Shown: positions 45,776 to 55,818 of the stretch, piece by piece
Layout of the letters: the number at the start of each line of letters is the position of its first letter
How positions within the stretch are numbered: position 1 is the first letter of the stretch
Source of the DNA: Marinimicrobium hydrolyticum
GTDB lineage: Bacteria; Pseudomonadota; Gammaproteobacteria; Pseudomonadales; Cellvibrionaceae
Direction of reading: 5' to 3'
Length of the DNA stretch: 64,000 bases
Assembly (NCBI RefSeq): GCF_030848505.1
Contig: NZ_JAVDDU010000002.1
Coordinates: 1-64,000 of the forward strand
Program-made: the position numbers and the translations under genes
The notes under the pieces: model-generated
Database searches by the model: none
What the model was told of the DNA's origin: nothing
What the model saw: the letters and a program-made list of their open reading frames with translations, nothing else

Positions 45776-48700
45776 TTACTGCTCGCCCTCCAGGGTTCGA
45801 ATGTAGGCCACTACATCGCGCAGTGCTTGATCGTCCGGCAGCATATTGGCAAAGATCGCCATTTCCTGGCCGCGCGGATCTCGAGGATCCGAGCCGCGAG
45901 CACCGGAGCGATAGTTCCTTAGTTGCGTCAACAAGTACCAGTCCGCCTGACCGGCGAGACCCGGCGCTTCCAACTCCCGGTTACCTTGCCCCTGGGCACC
46001 GTGGCAAGAGGCACAGGTGGCGTAGTGCTGCGCACCCAGCTCGGCATTGCCTTCCACAGTGGCGGGCTGCTCGATCGGGTCCAGGGTGACCAGGTAATGA
46101 CCCAAGTGCGAAATGGGACGGTTCGGCTCAGGATTGACGTCCAGGAAATCCAGGGCCGCGCGCATGGAAATGCCATCCGGATCGCGGAAGTGGGTACCAC
46201 GCACACCGGCATAGAACTTCTGTAATTGCGTCTGCACGTACCAGTTTTCCATGCCTGCCAGTGGCGGCGCTGCTTGACCACGGTCGCCCCCGGCGTCGCC
46301 GCCGTGACAGCCCGCGCAGCTTTGCCGGTAAATGGTCTGGCCATCGGGAACGGCTACACCCCACCCCCAAACATGGGGCTCGAATACATGCTTGGCGTGG
46401 TATTCGGCGTAAGCTTCTTCTTCAACACGGTCAAAGCTAAGTTCCAGACCCGAAGAGCGCAGCTTGATCGGCATTTGCGCATCACCATCCAGTTCGTTGA
46501 TGACGGCCTGGAAGGCGGTCAACTCCGATGCACTCGGCTCTTGGCCACGATCACGCCATACATCCAATACCGCTGCACTCATCAACGCCAGCCGCTCCAT
46601 TGGAAGCCCGCGCCAGCCCTGCAGAGTCTGCGTTAAATCTTTCGCGTCAGCGGCGAGAAAACGCATAGCCAGGGAGTACTCTGGTGTTTGCTCCAAAGTT
46701 TCGTAGTTCTCCTGGAAACTGCCGTCCACGGTGAAATCCGCGTCATTCAGCACCTGCCAATAGAACTTATCATGGCTCAGCGCCGCGAGCGCAAAAGCCT
46801 GGGCCGTCCACTCGTCTATGGGCAGTTGGGTGCGCAGGCGCATAAGCTGCTCCCCCGCTTTGGCCGATGGCTCTTGCTCAGCCAGGGCCAACAATGCCCA
46901 TAGCCGCGCGCGCGGGTCTTCATCTTCCAGGGACTGCGCCGCCAAGGCCAAGTCGACGGGCGTGGCGTTTTCCACCAGCGCCTGTACCGCGTTTTTGCGG
47001 GTAGCGCCAGACGGATGATTTAAGGCACTGCGTACCACTTTAGCCGCTTCATCGGATGTCGCGGTGAACACACCCAAACCTTGCAGCGTCCAGATGGCAT
47101 GAATCGAGGCCACGTCCAGACCCAACGCATCGCTTTGTGGGCTGCCAGTCAGGATAGCTTGCAGGGCCGGAATCGCATCAGCGCGCTCCTCGGTGACCAG
47201 CAAACGCTGAGCGGTTAGACGCCAGAACATGTTGTCATTGGACAGGGTTTCGACCAATTCCGATGTTTCGGCATTACTCAGATCCAAGGGTTGGTACTCG
47301 GGCGCATTTTTGGCAACCAGCCGGTAGATTCGCCCATGTTGGCGATCACGCAGAGGGTTTACGTGCGCATTGCCGTGACCGGCATCCGCGTTAAAGCCAG
47401 CAGACTCCTCAGTGGGAATAGGATTGTGCTGGATAATAAAGTTGTACCAATCGGCGATCCAAACGTGTCCGTCAGGACCGACTTCCATATGCACGGGCGA
47501 TAGCCATTCGTCGGTGCTGGTTAGAATTGAGCCGCGGTTTTTGGCTACATAGCCAACGCTGTTATCCAATGCGTCGATAAAAAATTGACCCATTAGGTGC
47601 GCTGTGGGCTCACCCATAAACGCACCGCGGTTCCAGTAAGCTTCCGGGAAGGTCCGCGCGGTGTAGATATCCAACCCGGAACCGGCGGTGTAGCGGCCGT
47701 GGGCATCCACTTGCAGGTAGTTGTAGGTAGCCGGGAAGATATGCGGGAAATCTTCAATTTGGGCCGACATACGCGGCGGCACTTCCTCGTGGCGTCCATA
47801 AACGTAGTTGCGCCACAGGGGCACATGGAAGATTGGGGCATTGTTGGCGGTGGAGCCAAATACTTCGAAGTCCTCACTGAACGCCAGACCCCAGGTATTG
47901 TTGTTGAACTGACCCACGGGCTCAATGTTGCTGCCATCCAGGTTCATGCGATAAGGGCCGTTCTGGAAGGACTCACCGTGCTCGGTTTCCGGCGTGGCCG
48001 AGTAGCCCACCACACCCCAAAGGCGGTTGTCGTGACCATACAACAAGTTGGAAGGGCCGGCATGAGTGTCGAACGTCCCCCAACCGGTATTAAGTACTTC
48101 ACGCACGTCGGCTTTGCCATCGCCAGTGGTGTCTTTCAGGAACAGGAAGTCCGGCGCTTGCGCCACCACAAACCCGCCGTTCAGGCGCATGATGCCGGTG
48201 GGAATACTCAGCCCATCAGCAAACACTTCACAGCGATCGGCGCGGCCGTCGCGATTGGTGTCTTCACACATGGTGATACGGTCATTGCCCTCGCCGTCTT
48301 CCACCAGATCGTGGGGGTAGTCCACGGATTCCACTACGAATAAGCGACCTTTCTCGTCCCAGGTAAAAGCCACTGGGTTGACGATGTCCGGCTCACTGAC
48401 AAACAACTGCAACTCGAAGCCGTCCTGCACCATGGTTAGCGCCATGGAATCTTCAACGCTAAAGGCTTCCTGAAACTTCGGCTCTGGCTCAACCCGACGA
48501 TAGTTGGGGATGGTGGCGGATTCACGATAGACACCTTCGGGCAAGGTTTTCACCAGCGCCCGGTTGGCCTTGCGCTTATCGTCACCCACGGACCAGAGAA
48601 TGCCGCGAATCAGCAGGTCGTGAAACTGGGGCTGTTCCCAGGTTCTGTGGTCGTGCCCGTAGGCGGTGTAAAAAACCCGGCCCTGGCCTTGCTCGCGCAC

Positions 48701-49348
48701 CCAGGTCCAGGGCTCATCTTCGCGGTACATAAGCACAGTGCGGCCTTCCTCGTTATGGTCGGCATGCACATAGGTTTCATCCCAGGTTTCAAACATCTCA
48801 AAGCCATCCATGATGGGGTGAGATTCCTGACCTGGTGCAACTCTGGCGTTGAACACCCCTTCACCGTGACTGACGAAGCGCGCACCCACCAGTTTGGTGT
48901 ATCGCTCAGTGCAGCCAAAACAGGCACTGGCACTGTGGATTGGCAGGAAGGCGCCGCCGTTCTCAACGTAGCGTTCCAGGACGCGTTCGCCCTCGCCCAG
49001 CTCGTTGTAATTGGCGTACATCATGACGGCATCGTAGTTAGCCAAACCCTCGTCGGTGAGCTTGTCCAGATCTTCCACGTATTCCAGAAAGATCTTTTCG
49101 GCGCCAAGAGCCTGGTTAAAGAGCGGGGCGTTCGCATAGGACAGGTGGTACCCACCCTCGCCCTGGCGGTGACCGTGGCCAATGAACAGCATGTTGATGA
49201 CGCCGTCCTTGTCCGCGCCACTTGCGGCCGTCAGTGTGGTTTCATCTTCCGCGCTAGAGCAGCCGATAACCGGCAACAGTAACGCGGCCAATACCAAAGT
49301 ACCGAGCCGTGACCGCCAGGCGGTCCATTTTATTTTGAGTGTGTTCAT
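45776..49348 (-). CDS. ThuA / PQQ-like dehydrogenase / HEAT / dicytochrome c fusion lipoprotein
   Basis: An exported lipoprotein of 1190 residues (lipobox LPVIGCSS). The ThuA-like domain occupies about residues 45-250 (FIGHGHRQGEGGYHLSYANA, AYGHDHRTWEQPQFHDL). A membrane-bound glucose dehydrogenase-like propeller follows at about 300-680 (EKGRLFVVESVDYPHD, HMEVGPDGHVWIADWYN), then HEAT-like helices. Two c-type heme motifs sit near the C-terminus: CAGCH and CASCH. This layout suits periplasmic oxidation of a sugar with electrons passed to hemes. It is the last gene of a run with Gfo/Idh and isomerase genes. Confidence 0.83.
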   Translation of the reverse strand: MNTLKIKWTAWRSRLGTLVLAALLLPVIGCSSAEDETTLTAASGADKDGVINMLFIGHGHRQGEGGYHLSYANAPLFNQALGAEKIFLEYVEDLDKLTDEGLANYDAVMMYANYNELGEGERVLERYVENGGAFLPIHSASACFGCTERYTKLVGARFVSHGEGVFNARVAPGQESHPIMDGFEMFETWDETYVHADHNEEGRTVLMYREDEPWTWVREQGQGRVFYTAYGHDHRTWEQPQFHDLLIRGILWSVGDDKRKANRALVKTLPEGVYRESATIPNYRRVEPEPKFQEAFSVEDSMALTMVQDGFELQLFVSEPDIVNPVAFTWDEKGRLFVVESVDYPHDLVEDGEGNDRITMCEDTNRDGRADRCEVFADGLSIPTGIMRLNGGFVVAQAPDFLFLKDTTGDGKADVREVLNTGWGTFDTHAGPSNLLYGHDNRLWGVVGYSATPETEHGESFQNGPYRMNLDGSNIEPVGQFNNNTWGLAFSEDFEVFGSTANNAPIFHVPLWRNYVYGRHEEVPPRMSAQIEDFPHIFPATYNYLQVDAHGRYTAGSGLDIYTARTFPEAYWNRGAFMGEPTAHLMGQFFIDALDNSVGYVAKNRGSILTSTDEWLSPVHMEVGPDGHVWIADWYNFIIQHNPIPTEESAGFNADAGHGNAHVNPLRDRQHGRIYRLVAKNAPEYQPLDLSNAETSELVETLSNDNMFWRLTAQRLLVTEERADAIPALQAILTGSPQSDALGLDVASIHAIWTLQGLGVFTATSDEAAKVVRSALNHPSGATRKNAVQALVENATPVDLALAAQSLEDEDPRARLWALLALAEQEPSAKAGEQLMRLRTQLPIDEWTAQAFALAALSHDKFYWQVLNDADFTVDGSFQENYETLEQTPEYSLAMRFLAADAKDLTQTLQGWRGLPMERLALMSAAVLDVWRDRGQEPSASELTAFQAVINELDGDAQMPIKLRSSGLELSFDRVEEEAYAEYHAKHVFEPHVWGWGVAVPDGQTIYRQSCAGCHGGDAGGDRGQAAPPLAGMENWYVQTQLQKFYAGVRGTHFRDPDGISMRAALDFLDVNPEPNRPISHLGHYLVTLDPIEQPATVEGNAELGAQHYATCASCHGAQGQGNRELEAPGLAGQADWYLLTQLRNYRSGARGSDPRDPRGQEMAIFANMLPDDQALRDVVAYIRTLEGEQ

Positions 49349-49390
49349 AATTATTTCGCTATTCTAAGTTTTGCCCATGAGAATGAATGA

Positions 49391-50515
49391 TCATTGCTCT
49401 AATGTAAACGCCGGCATGGCTTTCAGCTCACCACCGGCCATAGCCGACTCGTGCGCGAGAATACCCACACAGGTGATATTGGCGGACTCCACTACATTCG
49501 GGTAAGCGTTATAGTTTTCCAACACCGCGCGAATGAAGTTGTGCACCAGATGTGGATGCGAGCCGCCGTGGCCGCCACCCTGGGTGAAGCTCAGGTGCTC
49601 ATGCTCCTCATCGTACACGCCTTGACCGGTAAAGGAGCGGATTTCTTCCGGCAGCAGATGAGCGTAATCCGGCACTTTCACATGCTCGGGCACTTCCGGC
49701 TCGGGCTTGCCGCGGGTGTGTATCACTGGGTCCTCGCCTTCGACCAGCGGCCACTCGTAAGATTTCTCAGAGCCGTACACATCAAAGCTCTCGCGGTACT
49801 GACGGGCGGTGTCGTATAGGGAGCGATAAATGCGCGCGCCCACGTCGGAGTCCTGCATTTGAATGTGGCAGGATTCGATGGCAAAGGGGGAACCGTAAAT
49901 TCCGGCAAACTCGTCGCGAATCTTGCCCGAGCCGATGCACTGCACCTGACTGGCCAGCTTGCGCTGCAGGCCCAGTACGGGGCCGACGCAGTGAGTGGCG
50001 TAGTGCATGGGCGGCATGCCTTCCCAGTAACTGGGCCAACCGTCCATATCCTGCTGGTGACTGGCCTGGAGGAATTGAATCCGGCCCAGGTCACCGCGCT
50101 CATACATCTCTTTAACGAACAGGTATTCACGGCTGTAGACGACGGTTTCCATCATCATATAGACCTTGCCGCTTTTTTTGGCGGCATTAACAATGCGCTC
50201 ACAATCTTCCACGGTGGTAGCCATGGGCACGGTGCAGGCCACGTGCTTGCCGGCTTCCAGAGCCATGATGCTGTGCTTGGCGTGGTCGCCAATGGGGGTA
50301 TTGATGTGCACGGCATCCACGTTGGGGTCGGCCAGCATGTCTTCATACGAGGTATAACGCCCGCCTTTGAGACCAAACTTATCCGCCAGCTCGTTCAAAC
50401 TTTCTTCGTTGCGCTGGCACAGGGCGACCACTTCCGCGTTCGGGTGCGCCTTATAAATAGGGATAAATTCCGCGCCAAAACCCAGTCCAACCAGTCCAAC
50501 CTTTAATGTCTTCAT
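49391..50515 (-). CDS. Gfo/Idh/MocA family oxidoreductase
   Basis: NAD(P)-dependent sugar oxidoreductase of 374 residues. The N-terminal Rossmann motif is VGLVGLGFGAEFIPIYKAHP. DAVHINTPIGDHAKHSIMALEAGKHVACTVPMA holds the family lysine region, although the usual EKP is replaced by TVP here. There is no signal peptide. The start has AAAGGGGAGCG upstream. It lies between the isomerase and the ThuA/cytochrome genes on the same strand. The substrate is unknown. Confidence 0.9.
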   Translation of the reverse strand: MKTLKVGLVGLGFGAEFIPIYKAHPNAEVVALCQRNEESLNELADKFGLKGGRYTSYEDMLADPNVDAVHINTPIGDHAKHSIMALEAGKHVACTVPMATTVEDCERIVNAAKKSGKVYMMMETVVYSREYLFVKEMYERGDLGRIQFLQASHQQDMDGWPSYWEGMPPMHYATHCVGPVLGLQRKLASQVQCIGSGKIRDEFAGIYGSPFAIESCHIQMQDSDVGARIYRSLYDTARQYRESFDVYGSEKSYEWPLVEGEDPVIHTRGKPEPEVPEHVKVPDYAHLLPEEIRSFTGQGVYDEEHEHLSFTQGGGHGGSHPHLVHNFIRAVLENYNAYPNVVESANITCVGILAHESAMAGGELKAMPAFTLEQ

Positions 50516-50595
50516 AATTTCGCTCCCCTTTTTAATCGCTTAAATCATTTAGTTTAAATAGCTTCCAGACGCACACGCACTCGCATGTGCGCCGG

Positions 50596-51441
50596 TTATC
50601 CCCACCAGTGGCGCAAAAATTCCAGCCCCCGACGGGCAAATTCATCTTGATTAGGTGCAAAACGGCGCCAAATACACACCGCTTCGGCCAAGCTGGAGGC
50701 ATCTGGCGAAAAACTCTCGATCGACAATTTGCCGTCGTAGCCTATCGCTTGCAGGCCCTTGCGCAGACCAGCCCAGTCGCTATTGCCGTCGCCCGGAACG
50801 CCGCGGTGGCTGTCGGATACCTGCACGTGCACCAGCTGATCACCGGCTTGCTTGATCGCTTCGCAAAGGTCGGTCTCCTCGATATTCATATGAAAGCTGT
50901 CCACGGCGATGCCCAGGTGGGGACTGTTGACGTCCGCCAGCATACGTTTGGCATCCTCTACGGTGCAGACCATATCGGTTTCAAAGCGGTTCAGCGGCTC
51001 CAGCCCCAGCCGAACGCCCCGTTCCCCCGCCGTCTGCGAGAGCTGAGCCAGGCTAGCCACCGATCGCTCCCACTCGGCGCGACGCAGTGCTTCAGTGGAA
51101 AGTCTGGGCTTGGCCACAGGGGCGTAGAGAGGGCCGACCAGGCAGCCTGACCCCAGGCCTTCGGCCAACTTCAGGCAGGATTCGAAATAATTGAGGGCGA
51201 TTTGCCGAATTTTCGGGTCTTCGGCGCTCAAATCGCGCTCACCCACTACCGCGGTACAGACTACGGCCTCTAGCCCCAGGTCCCGCAGGACGGGCTTCAG
51301 CTTGTCCACCACAATGTGCTCGGGGTCTTCGACCGGCAGCTCCACGAAATCGAAGCCCAGATCGGCGATAGTTTGCAGTAGCTTAACTTGATCACTGGTG
51401 AACGGGGATGTCCACAGCCAGGTACTCGCACCAAATTGCAT
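50596..51441 (-). CDS. Sugar phosphate isomerase/epimerase (TIM barrel)
   Basis: AP endonuclease-2-type TIM barrel of 281 residues, probably a ketose epimerase. Metal-ligand regions are visible as FDFVELPVED, RLGLEPLNRFE, LGIAVDSFHMNIEE, LVHVQVSDSHRG and GKLSIESFSP, close to D-tagatose/psicose 3-epimerase relatives. GGGAGA lies upstream of the ATG. It is first in the run with Gfo/Idh and ThuA genes and diverges from a PAS-AraC regulator. Confidence 0.9.
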   Translation of the reverse strand: MQFGASTWLWTSPFTSDQVKLLQTIADLGFDFVELPVEDPEHIVVDKLKPVLRDLGLEAVVCTAVVGERDLSAEDPKIRQIALNYFESCLKLAEGLGSGCLVGPLYAPVAKPRLSTEALRRAEWERSVASLAQLSQTAGERGVRLGLEPLNRFETDMVCTVEDAKRMLADVNSPHLGIAVDSFHMNIEETDLCEAIKQAGDQLVHVQVSDSHRGVPGDGNSDWAGLRKGLQAIGYDGKLSIESFSPDASSLAEAVCIWRRFAPNQDEFARRGLEFLRHWWG

Positions 51442-51540
51442 CGATAGTCTCCCAGGAACAGTTCTTATAGTCGCCTCATACTATCCGCCTTGGGCAAGTG
51501 GCGCTTGTACCTTGTCGCATAAAAATTGTATTATTTCGAC

Positions 51541-52290
51541 ATGACCACCCTGAACACCTGGCTTGATCAACTCGACCCTAAGCAATCCGCGGGCCTGCTC
51601 TTCGAGTATATGCCCAATGTGCTTTATTTCGTCAAAGACCGCCAGGGGCGCATCATCACCGGCAATCAGGCGTTTGCGGAACGCTGTAGCTGCCCCTCCC
51701 CAAAAGAACTATATGGCCGCCGGGATGACTCTCTCTTTCCACTTTACATGGTGGAGAAATTTCGCAGTGACGACGCCACCGTTTTTCACACCGGCGAACC
51801 GCTGCGGGATTTGATCGAGCTGTTTCCCACCCGTGAAGGGCTTCCAGAGTGGTGCGTCACTCACAAAGTGCCCTTGTTCAACCTCCAAGGTGAAGTCGTA
51901 GGGCTGTGCGGCATTGTGCAAAGCTATGAGCGCATGCACGACCACCCTCAACGGCCAGTCTTTCAGGTAGTGGAATACATCCGCGCCCACTACGCCGAGC
52001 GTTTGAGCATCCCTGAGATCGCTGAACGATTCGGTTTTTCCCAGCGTCAGTTGGAACGCCGATTTGTGGAGACCTTTCGGGCCAGCCCCCGGGAGTACAT
52101 CACTCGCCTGCGTATTCTGATTGCCTGCGAACATCTTCGTAACTCCCTCCTTCCCATTTCCGAGCTCGCCCTGGATTGCGGCTTTTACGACCACAGCAGT
52201 TTTATTCGTCACTTCAAACGGATGCTGGGGGTCACTCCTTTGGCTTACCGCAAGAAACACTCGAGTCAGAGTGCGGGTACTTTTGAGTAA
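51541..52290 (+). CDS. AraC-family regulator with PAS domain
   Basis: A 249-residue regulator. The first 125 residues form a PAS-like sensor (LFEYMPNVLYFVKDRQGRIITGNQAFAERC). The C-terminal AraC domain shows LSIPEIAERFGFSQRQLERRFVETFRASPREYITRLRI and LALDCGFYDHSSFIRHFKRMLGVTPLAYRK. I prefer the ATG at 51541 over a TTG 5 codons upstream. It is placed to control the divergent isomerase-oxidoreductase run and perhaps the xylanase (inference). Confidence 0.9.
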   Translation: MTTLNTWLDQLDPKQSAGLLFEYMPNVLYFVKDRQGRIITGNQAFAERCSCPSPKELYGRRDDSLFPLYMVEKFRSDDATVFHTGEPLRDLIELFPTREGLPEWCVTHKVPLFNLQGEVVGLCGIVQSYERMHDHPQRPVFQVVEYIRAHYAERLSIPEIAERFGFSQRQLERRFVETFRASPREYITRLRILIACEHLRNSLLPISELALDCGFYDHSSFIRHFKRMLGVTPLAYRKKHSSQSAGTFE

Positions 52291-52557
52291 CGACTTGCCC
52301 CTTCGACTGATTCGGCCCCTCACTAAAACCTGACGTAATTCCGCGTTTAACAAGTCAACGCTATATGATAAGCGCAACCTTATATTTCTTTTGACTATAT
52401 CCTTATGATCACATTGACAATAAGATGTTACCCCTCTAGGGTTCTCCTGCCCGGCTATTACGCGGTTGGCCGGGCAACGGTGTACGAGAGGTTTGCTCTC
52501 CGAGTAAACCACAACTCTTATCCGACAGGCGCTTAGCCTGTATAACCGGAGAAAAAA

Positions 52558-53616
52558 ATGAAAAACAAATCAACCTTACCAAAGGCTTGGTCACTACTCG
52601 TGGCATTAGCCGGCCTGTTGTTATCCACCGCTGTCAGCGCACAGCAACACTGTTCCAACCAAACCGGAACCCACGGAGGCTACTACTTCACCCACTGGAC
52701 CGATGGTGGCGGCACGGCTTGTATGACGCTAGGGGACGGTGGCAACTATAGCTATACCTGGTCCAACACCGGCAACTTTGTTGGCGGCAAGGGCTGGAGC
52801 ACCGGCACCAGCAACCGAGTGATTGGCTATAATGCTGGTGACTACTCGCCCTCAGGCAACTCATACCTGGCTCTGTACGGGTGGAGCACCAATCCGCTGA
52901 TTGAGTACTATGTGGTCGATAGCTGGGGAAGCTGGCGTCCACCGGGTGGCACTTCTGTGGGTACCGTTCAAAGTGATGGCGGCACCTACGATTTGTACCG
53001 TACTCAGCGTGTTAACCAGCCCTCCATTGAAGGCAACACCACGTTTTATCAATACTGGAGTGTGCGTACCTCACAGCGCCCTCAGGGACAAAACAACACC
53101 ATCACCTTCCAAAATCACGTCAACGCCTGGGCTAACCAAGGCTGGCAACTGGGCGCTCACAACTACCAGGTTATGGCGACTGAAGGCTATGAAAGTAGCG
53201 GCAGCAGCAACGTAACTGTTTGGGATGCAGGCTCCAGCAGTGGCGGTGGTGGCAGCAGCAACGGCGGTGGAAGCGCTGGCGGCTCCAACACTTTAGTAGT
53301 GCGCGCGGTCGGCACCTCTGGTAGCGAGCAGTTGCGAGTCAACGTGGGTGGCAGCACCGTTGAAACCCTGAGCCTCTCCACGAACTGGCAAGACTACTCC
53401 GTCAGCACTAACGCTTCAGGGGATGTAAATGTAGAACTGATCAACGATCAGGGCCAAGGCTACGAAGCCCGTGTTGAATACGTAATCATCAATGGCGACA
53501 CACGCTACGGCGCCGACCAGAGCTATAACACCAGCGCCTGGGACGGTGAATGCGGCGGTGGCTCATACACCATGTGGATGCACTGCGAAGGCATCCTCGG
53601 TTTTGGTGATATGTAA
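52558..53616 (+). CDS. GH11 endo-1,4-beta-xylanase with CBM60-type module
   Basis: Secreted xylanase of 352 residues. The signal peptide ends in STAVSA. The GH11 jelly roll (about residues 30-225) has the nucleophile Glu in [12 protein letters not shown] and the acid-base Glu in [12 protein letters not shown] Gly/Ser linker ([17 protein letters not shown]) leads to a C-terminal carbohydrate-binding module of about 115 residues ([43 protein letters not shown]), which looks like CBM60/CBM36. It has a good ribosome site (CCGGAG) and a terminator, so it is a single-gene transcript. Confidence 0.95.
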   Translation: MKNKSTLPKAWSLLVALAGLLLSTAVSAQQHCSNQTGTHGGYYFTHWTDGGGTACMTLGDGGNYSYTWSNTGNFVGGKGWSTGTSNRVIGYNAGDYSPSGNSYLALYGWSTNPLIEYYVVDSWGSWRPPGGTSVGTVQSDGGTYDLYRTQRVNQPSIEGNTTFYQYWSVRTSQRPQGQNNTITFQNHVNAWANQGWQLGAHNYQVMATEGYESSGSSNVTVWDAGSSSGGGGSSNGGGSAGGSNTLVVRAVGTSGSEQLRVNVGGSTVETLSLSTNWQDYSVSTNASGDVNVELINDQGQGYEARVEYVIINGDTRYGADQSYNTSAWDGECGGGSYTMWMHCEGILGFGDM

Positions 53617-53623
53617 ATCGCAG

Positions 53624-53655
53624 AAAGCTCTCGCCGCTTAAGGCGAGGGCTTTTC
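53624..53655 (+). terminator. Rho-independent terminator after the xylanase gene
   Basis: AGCTCTCGCC and GGCGAGGGCT form a stem with one mismatch and a 6-base loop, followed by TTTT. Confidence 0.75.
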
Positions 53656-53848
53656 CTCTCACTTTCCCACCTAATGCACTATTGGCCGCCACCTCCAATT
53701 CACTTCCTGCCGTCAAACCCAGACAACACGCCCAAAGCATCATCGTTCAATACGCAGCTTTCCAGCGCGCACAGTGTTTTCATACGTGGAAACACAACGT
53801 AGGATAGCCTAAGGCTCTCGTGAGACATCTGGCACAGGAGAACTTGAA

Positions 53849-54616
53849 ATGGCGCATAGCGATAATCGACAACACGCGAAAACCGCTGAGCTCTATCGGA
53901 TGGTGACTGATGAGCATATCTGCCCTTTTGGCCTCAAGAGTAAGGATTTATTAGAGCGACAAGGCTTCGAGATCGAAGATCACCACCTGAAGACGCGTGA
54001 ACAAGCCGACGCGTTTAAACACGAACACCAAGTTGATACTACGCCGCAAGCTTTTATCGACGGCGAACGCATCGGTGGGTATGAGGATTTGCGGAAGTAC
54101 TTCGGGCTGGATGTACCGGGGGAAAAAGAAGTCAGTTATCAGCCAATCATTGCCATTTTCTCTACCGCATTTCTGATGGCCCTGGCTGTAGGTTGGGTGG
54201 CGCTGGAGACGCTTTGGTCAATACGCACGCTGGAGTGGTTTGTTGCCATTTCCATGTGCCTGCTAGGCTTGCAGAAACTGAAGGACCTGGAAAGCTTCAG
54301 CACCATGTTTCTAAATTACGACCTGCTGGCACAGAAGCAGGTACGCTATAGTTACGTCTACCCATTCGCCGAAACACTGGCGGGTATCCTAATGCTGGCC
54401 GGCGTACTGATTTGGCTGGCAGCACCCATGGCACTTTTTATCGGCACCATCGGGGCAGCATCAGTGTTCAAAGCGGTTTATATCGACAAGCGCGAACTCA
54501 AATGTGCCTGCGCTGGTGGCGATTCCAAAGTGCCACTCGGCTTCGTATCGTTGACCGAAAACTTGATTATGATTCTTATGGGGCTGTGGATGCCCATCAG
54601 GATGTATCTACTTTAA
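53849..54616 (+). CDS. Glutaredoxin-MauE-like membrane fusion protein
   Basis: Membrane protein of 255 residues. An N-terminal glutaredoxin-like domain (about residues 12-88) has the monothiol motif CPFG and the TTPQAFIDGERIGGYEDL glutathione-site block. Four transmembrane helices of MauE/DoxX-like type follow (about 98-255), with a CAC pair near the C-terminus (LKCACAGGDSKVPLGFVSLTENLIM). It may move reducing power across the inner membrane (inference). AGGAGA lies upstream of the ATG. It is followed by a DUF6231 gene after 100 bases. Confidence 0.85.
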   Translation: MAHSDNRQHAKTAELYRMVTDEHICPFGLKSKDLLERQGFEIEDHHLKTREQADAFKHEHQVDTTPQAFIDGERIGGYEDLRKYFGLDVPGEKEVSYQPIIAIFSTAFLMALAVGWVALETLWSIRTLEWFVAISMCLLGLQKLKDLESFSTMFLNYDLLAQKQVRYSYVYPFAETLAGILMLAGVLIWLAAPMALFIGTIGAASVFKAVYIDKRELKCACAGGDSKVPLGFVSLTENLIMILMGLWMPIRMYLL

Positions 54617-54716
54617 GCAAGGGTAGATCGATTCACGTAACCTTTATTCGCCGCGCCGCCTCCTGGCCGACCGGCGATCTCTCTGGCTCGAAGCCAGCAA
54701 TTCCAAGTGGCCGCTT

Positions 54717-55193
54717 ATGAATGAACCCTATCAAGCTCTAGCCGCCATTACAGAAAACTGCGCACCGGTGACACTACTTAGTTTCGGTCGCCTCGGCCAT
54801 ACTGTGGCCGAGCGCTGGAGCGAGCAACACCAATGCGTCATCACCACGCTAACTCCAACTGAAGCCAAGAATGAGTTAACCCTGACCCACCCCCAAGACT
54901 TGGCGCTCATTACCGATACTCTGGAGCACCTCAGTGTCACCCAAGGTCAACGCCTGCTCGGCCAACTACGCAACTACGGCACTCGCCAGATAGCCGTAGT
55001 GCTACCAGAAAACAGTGCCTGGACGCTCACCGACTTTATCGCTCTCGGTTTTCGCCGCGAAGCAGTTCTGCAGCAAACCGATCGCAAGTTTTTGTTGTAC
55101 ACCTACAACATAGAAAGCTATAACCACAAACGAACCTGGAACAACCCACGCTTTTGGGCGAACCCGGAGAGGTGGGGCAAGCACCGCTGGTAA
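54717..55193 (+). CDS. DUF6231 family protein
   Basis: A 158-residue cytoplasmic protein of unknown function. The C-terminal ESYNHKRTWNNPRFWANPERWGKHRW is the family's highly conserved tail, also seen in Pseudomonas. The body resembles a small Rossmann-like methyltransferase core without an obvious SAM motif. It ends just before the AT-rich stretch. Confidence 0.85.
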   Translation: MNEPYQALAAITENCAPVTLLSFGRLGHTVAERWSEQHQCVITTLTPTEAKNELTLTHPQDLALITDTLEHLSVTQGQRLLGQLRNYGTRQIAVVLPENSAWTLTDFIALGFRREAVLQQTDRKFLLYTYNIESYNHKRTWNNPRFWANPERWGKHRW

Positions 55194-55818
55194 TAAACCG
55201 TCTCAGATCCACTTAGTTTTACAGAAAGCCATTGCGATCAATTTTTTCTAGCCAACCGCTAACTCCACAGTTTACTGACACCAAAAACACTTTTTGGGCA
55301 GATTTTTTCTCAATCAAGTATTTTGTATTCCCAACTCCCGCCCCTGAATTATCAATGGTTTATCCAGAGGTAAAATTTCGGCCCTCATATTTGCGAAGAG
55401 TGACACAACTTTTCTGTTTTCGGACTTCTACCACTAACCTCAAAACCGATATGCTATGCACGCATAAAATACACATACTTTTCATTCAGATGCTCGAAAT
55501 CCCAGCCTTTCCGAGCGAAGGTAGACACACGAAGAACTATAATTTACATTGCTTCTATGAAGAATATTTTGATCAATGAAATGTTAGCCGATTTACTCAA
55601 GCGATGACCATATAGACTACGCAAATGCTTCGCATTAAACCGACTTTATAGGTTACATTGAGATTTTCCCATCTACCTTAGACCATTAAAACCAATAGAG
55701 GTGCAGGCAGATAGTAATTAAGAACTAGTCCTAGACAGCAATTGGAATGCAGACATCCTCCTGAAATATCAAGATCGACTTTTAGAATTTGATAATTCAT
55801 AATCAAAGGGATTGCCCT
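55194..55818. other. AT-rich intergenic region
   Basis: About 620 bases, clearly richer in A and T than the flanking DNA. Short open frames here (for example 55232-55579) have no ribosome site and look like chance. I see no repeats or tRNA. It may be foreign DNA that came with the two genes that follow. Confidence 0.5.

Noticed and set aside
55232-55579. Possible 115-residue gene in the AT-rich gap
   Set aside because: No ribosome site and no recognisable protein pattern; it lies in AT-rich DNA where open frames arise by chance less often, but the sequence still does not read like a known fold.
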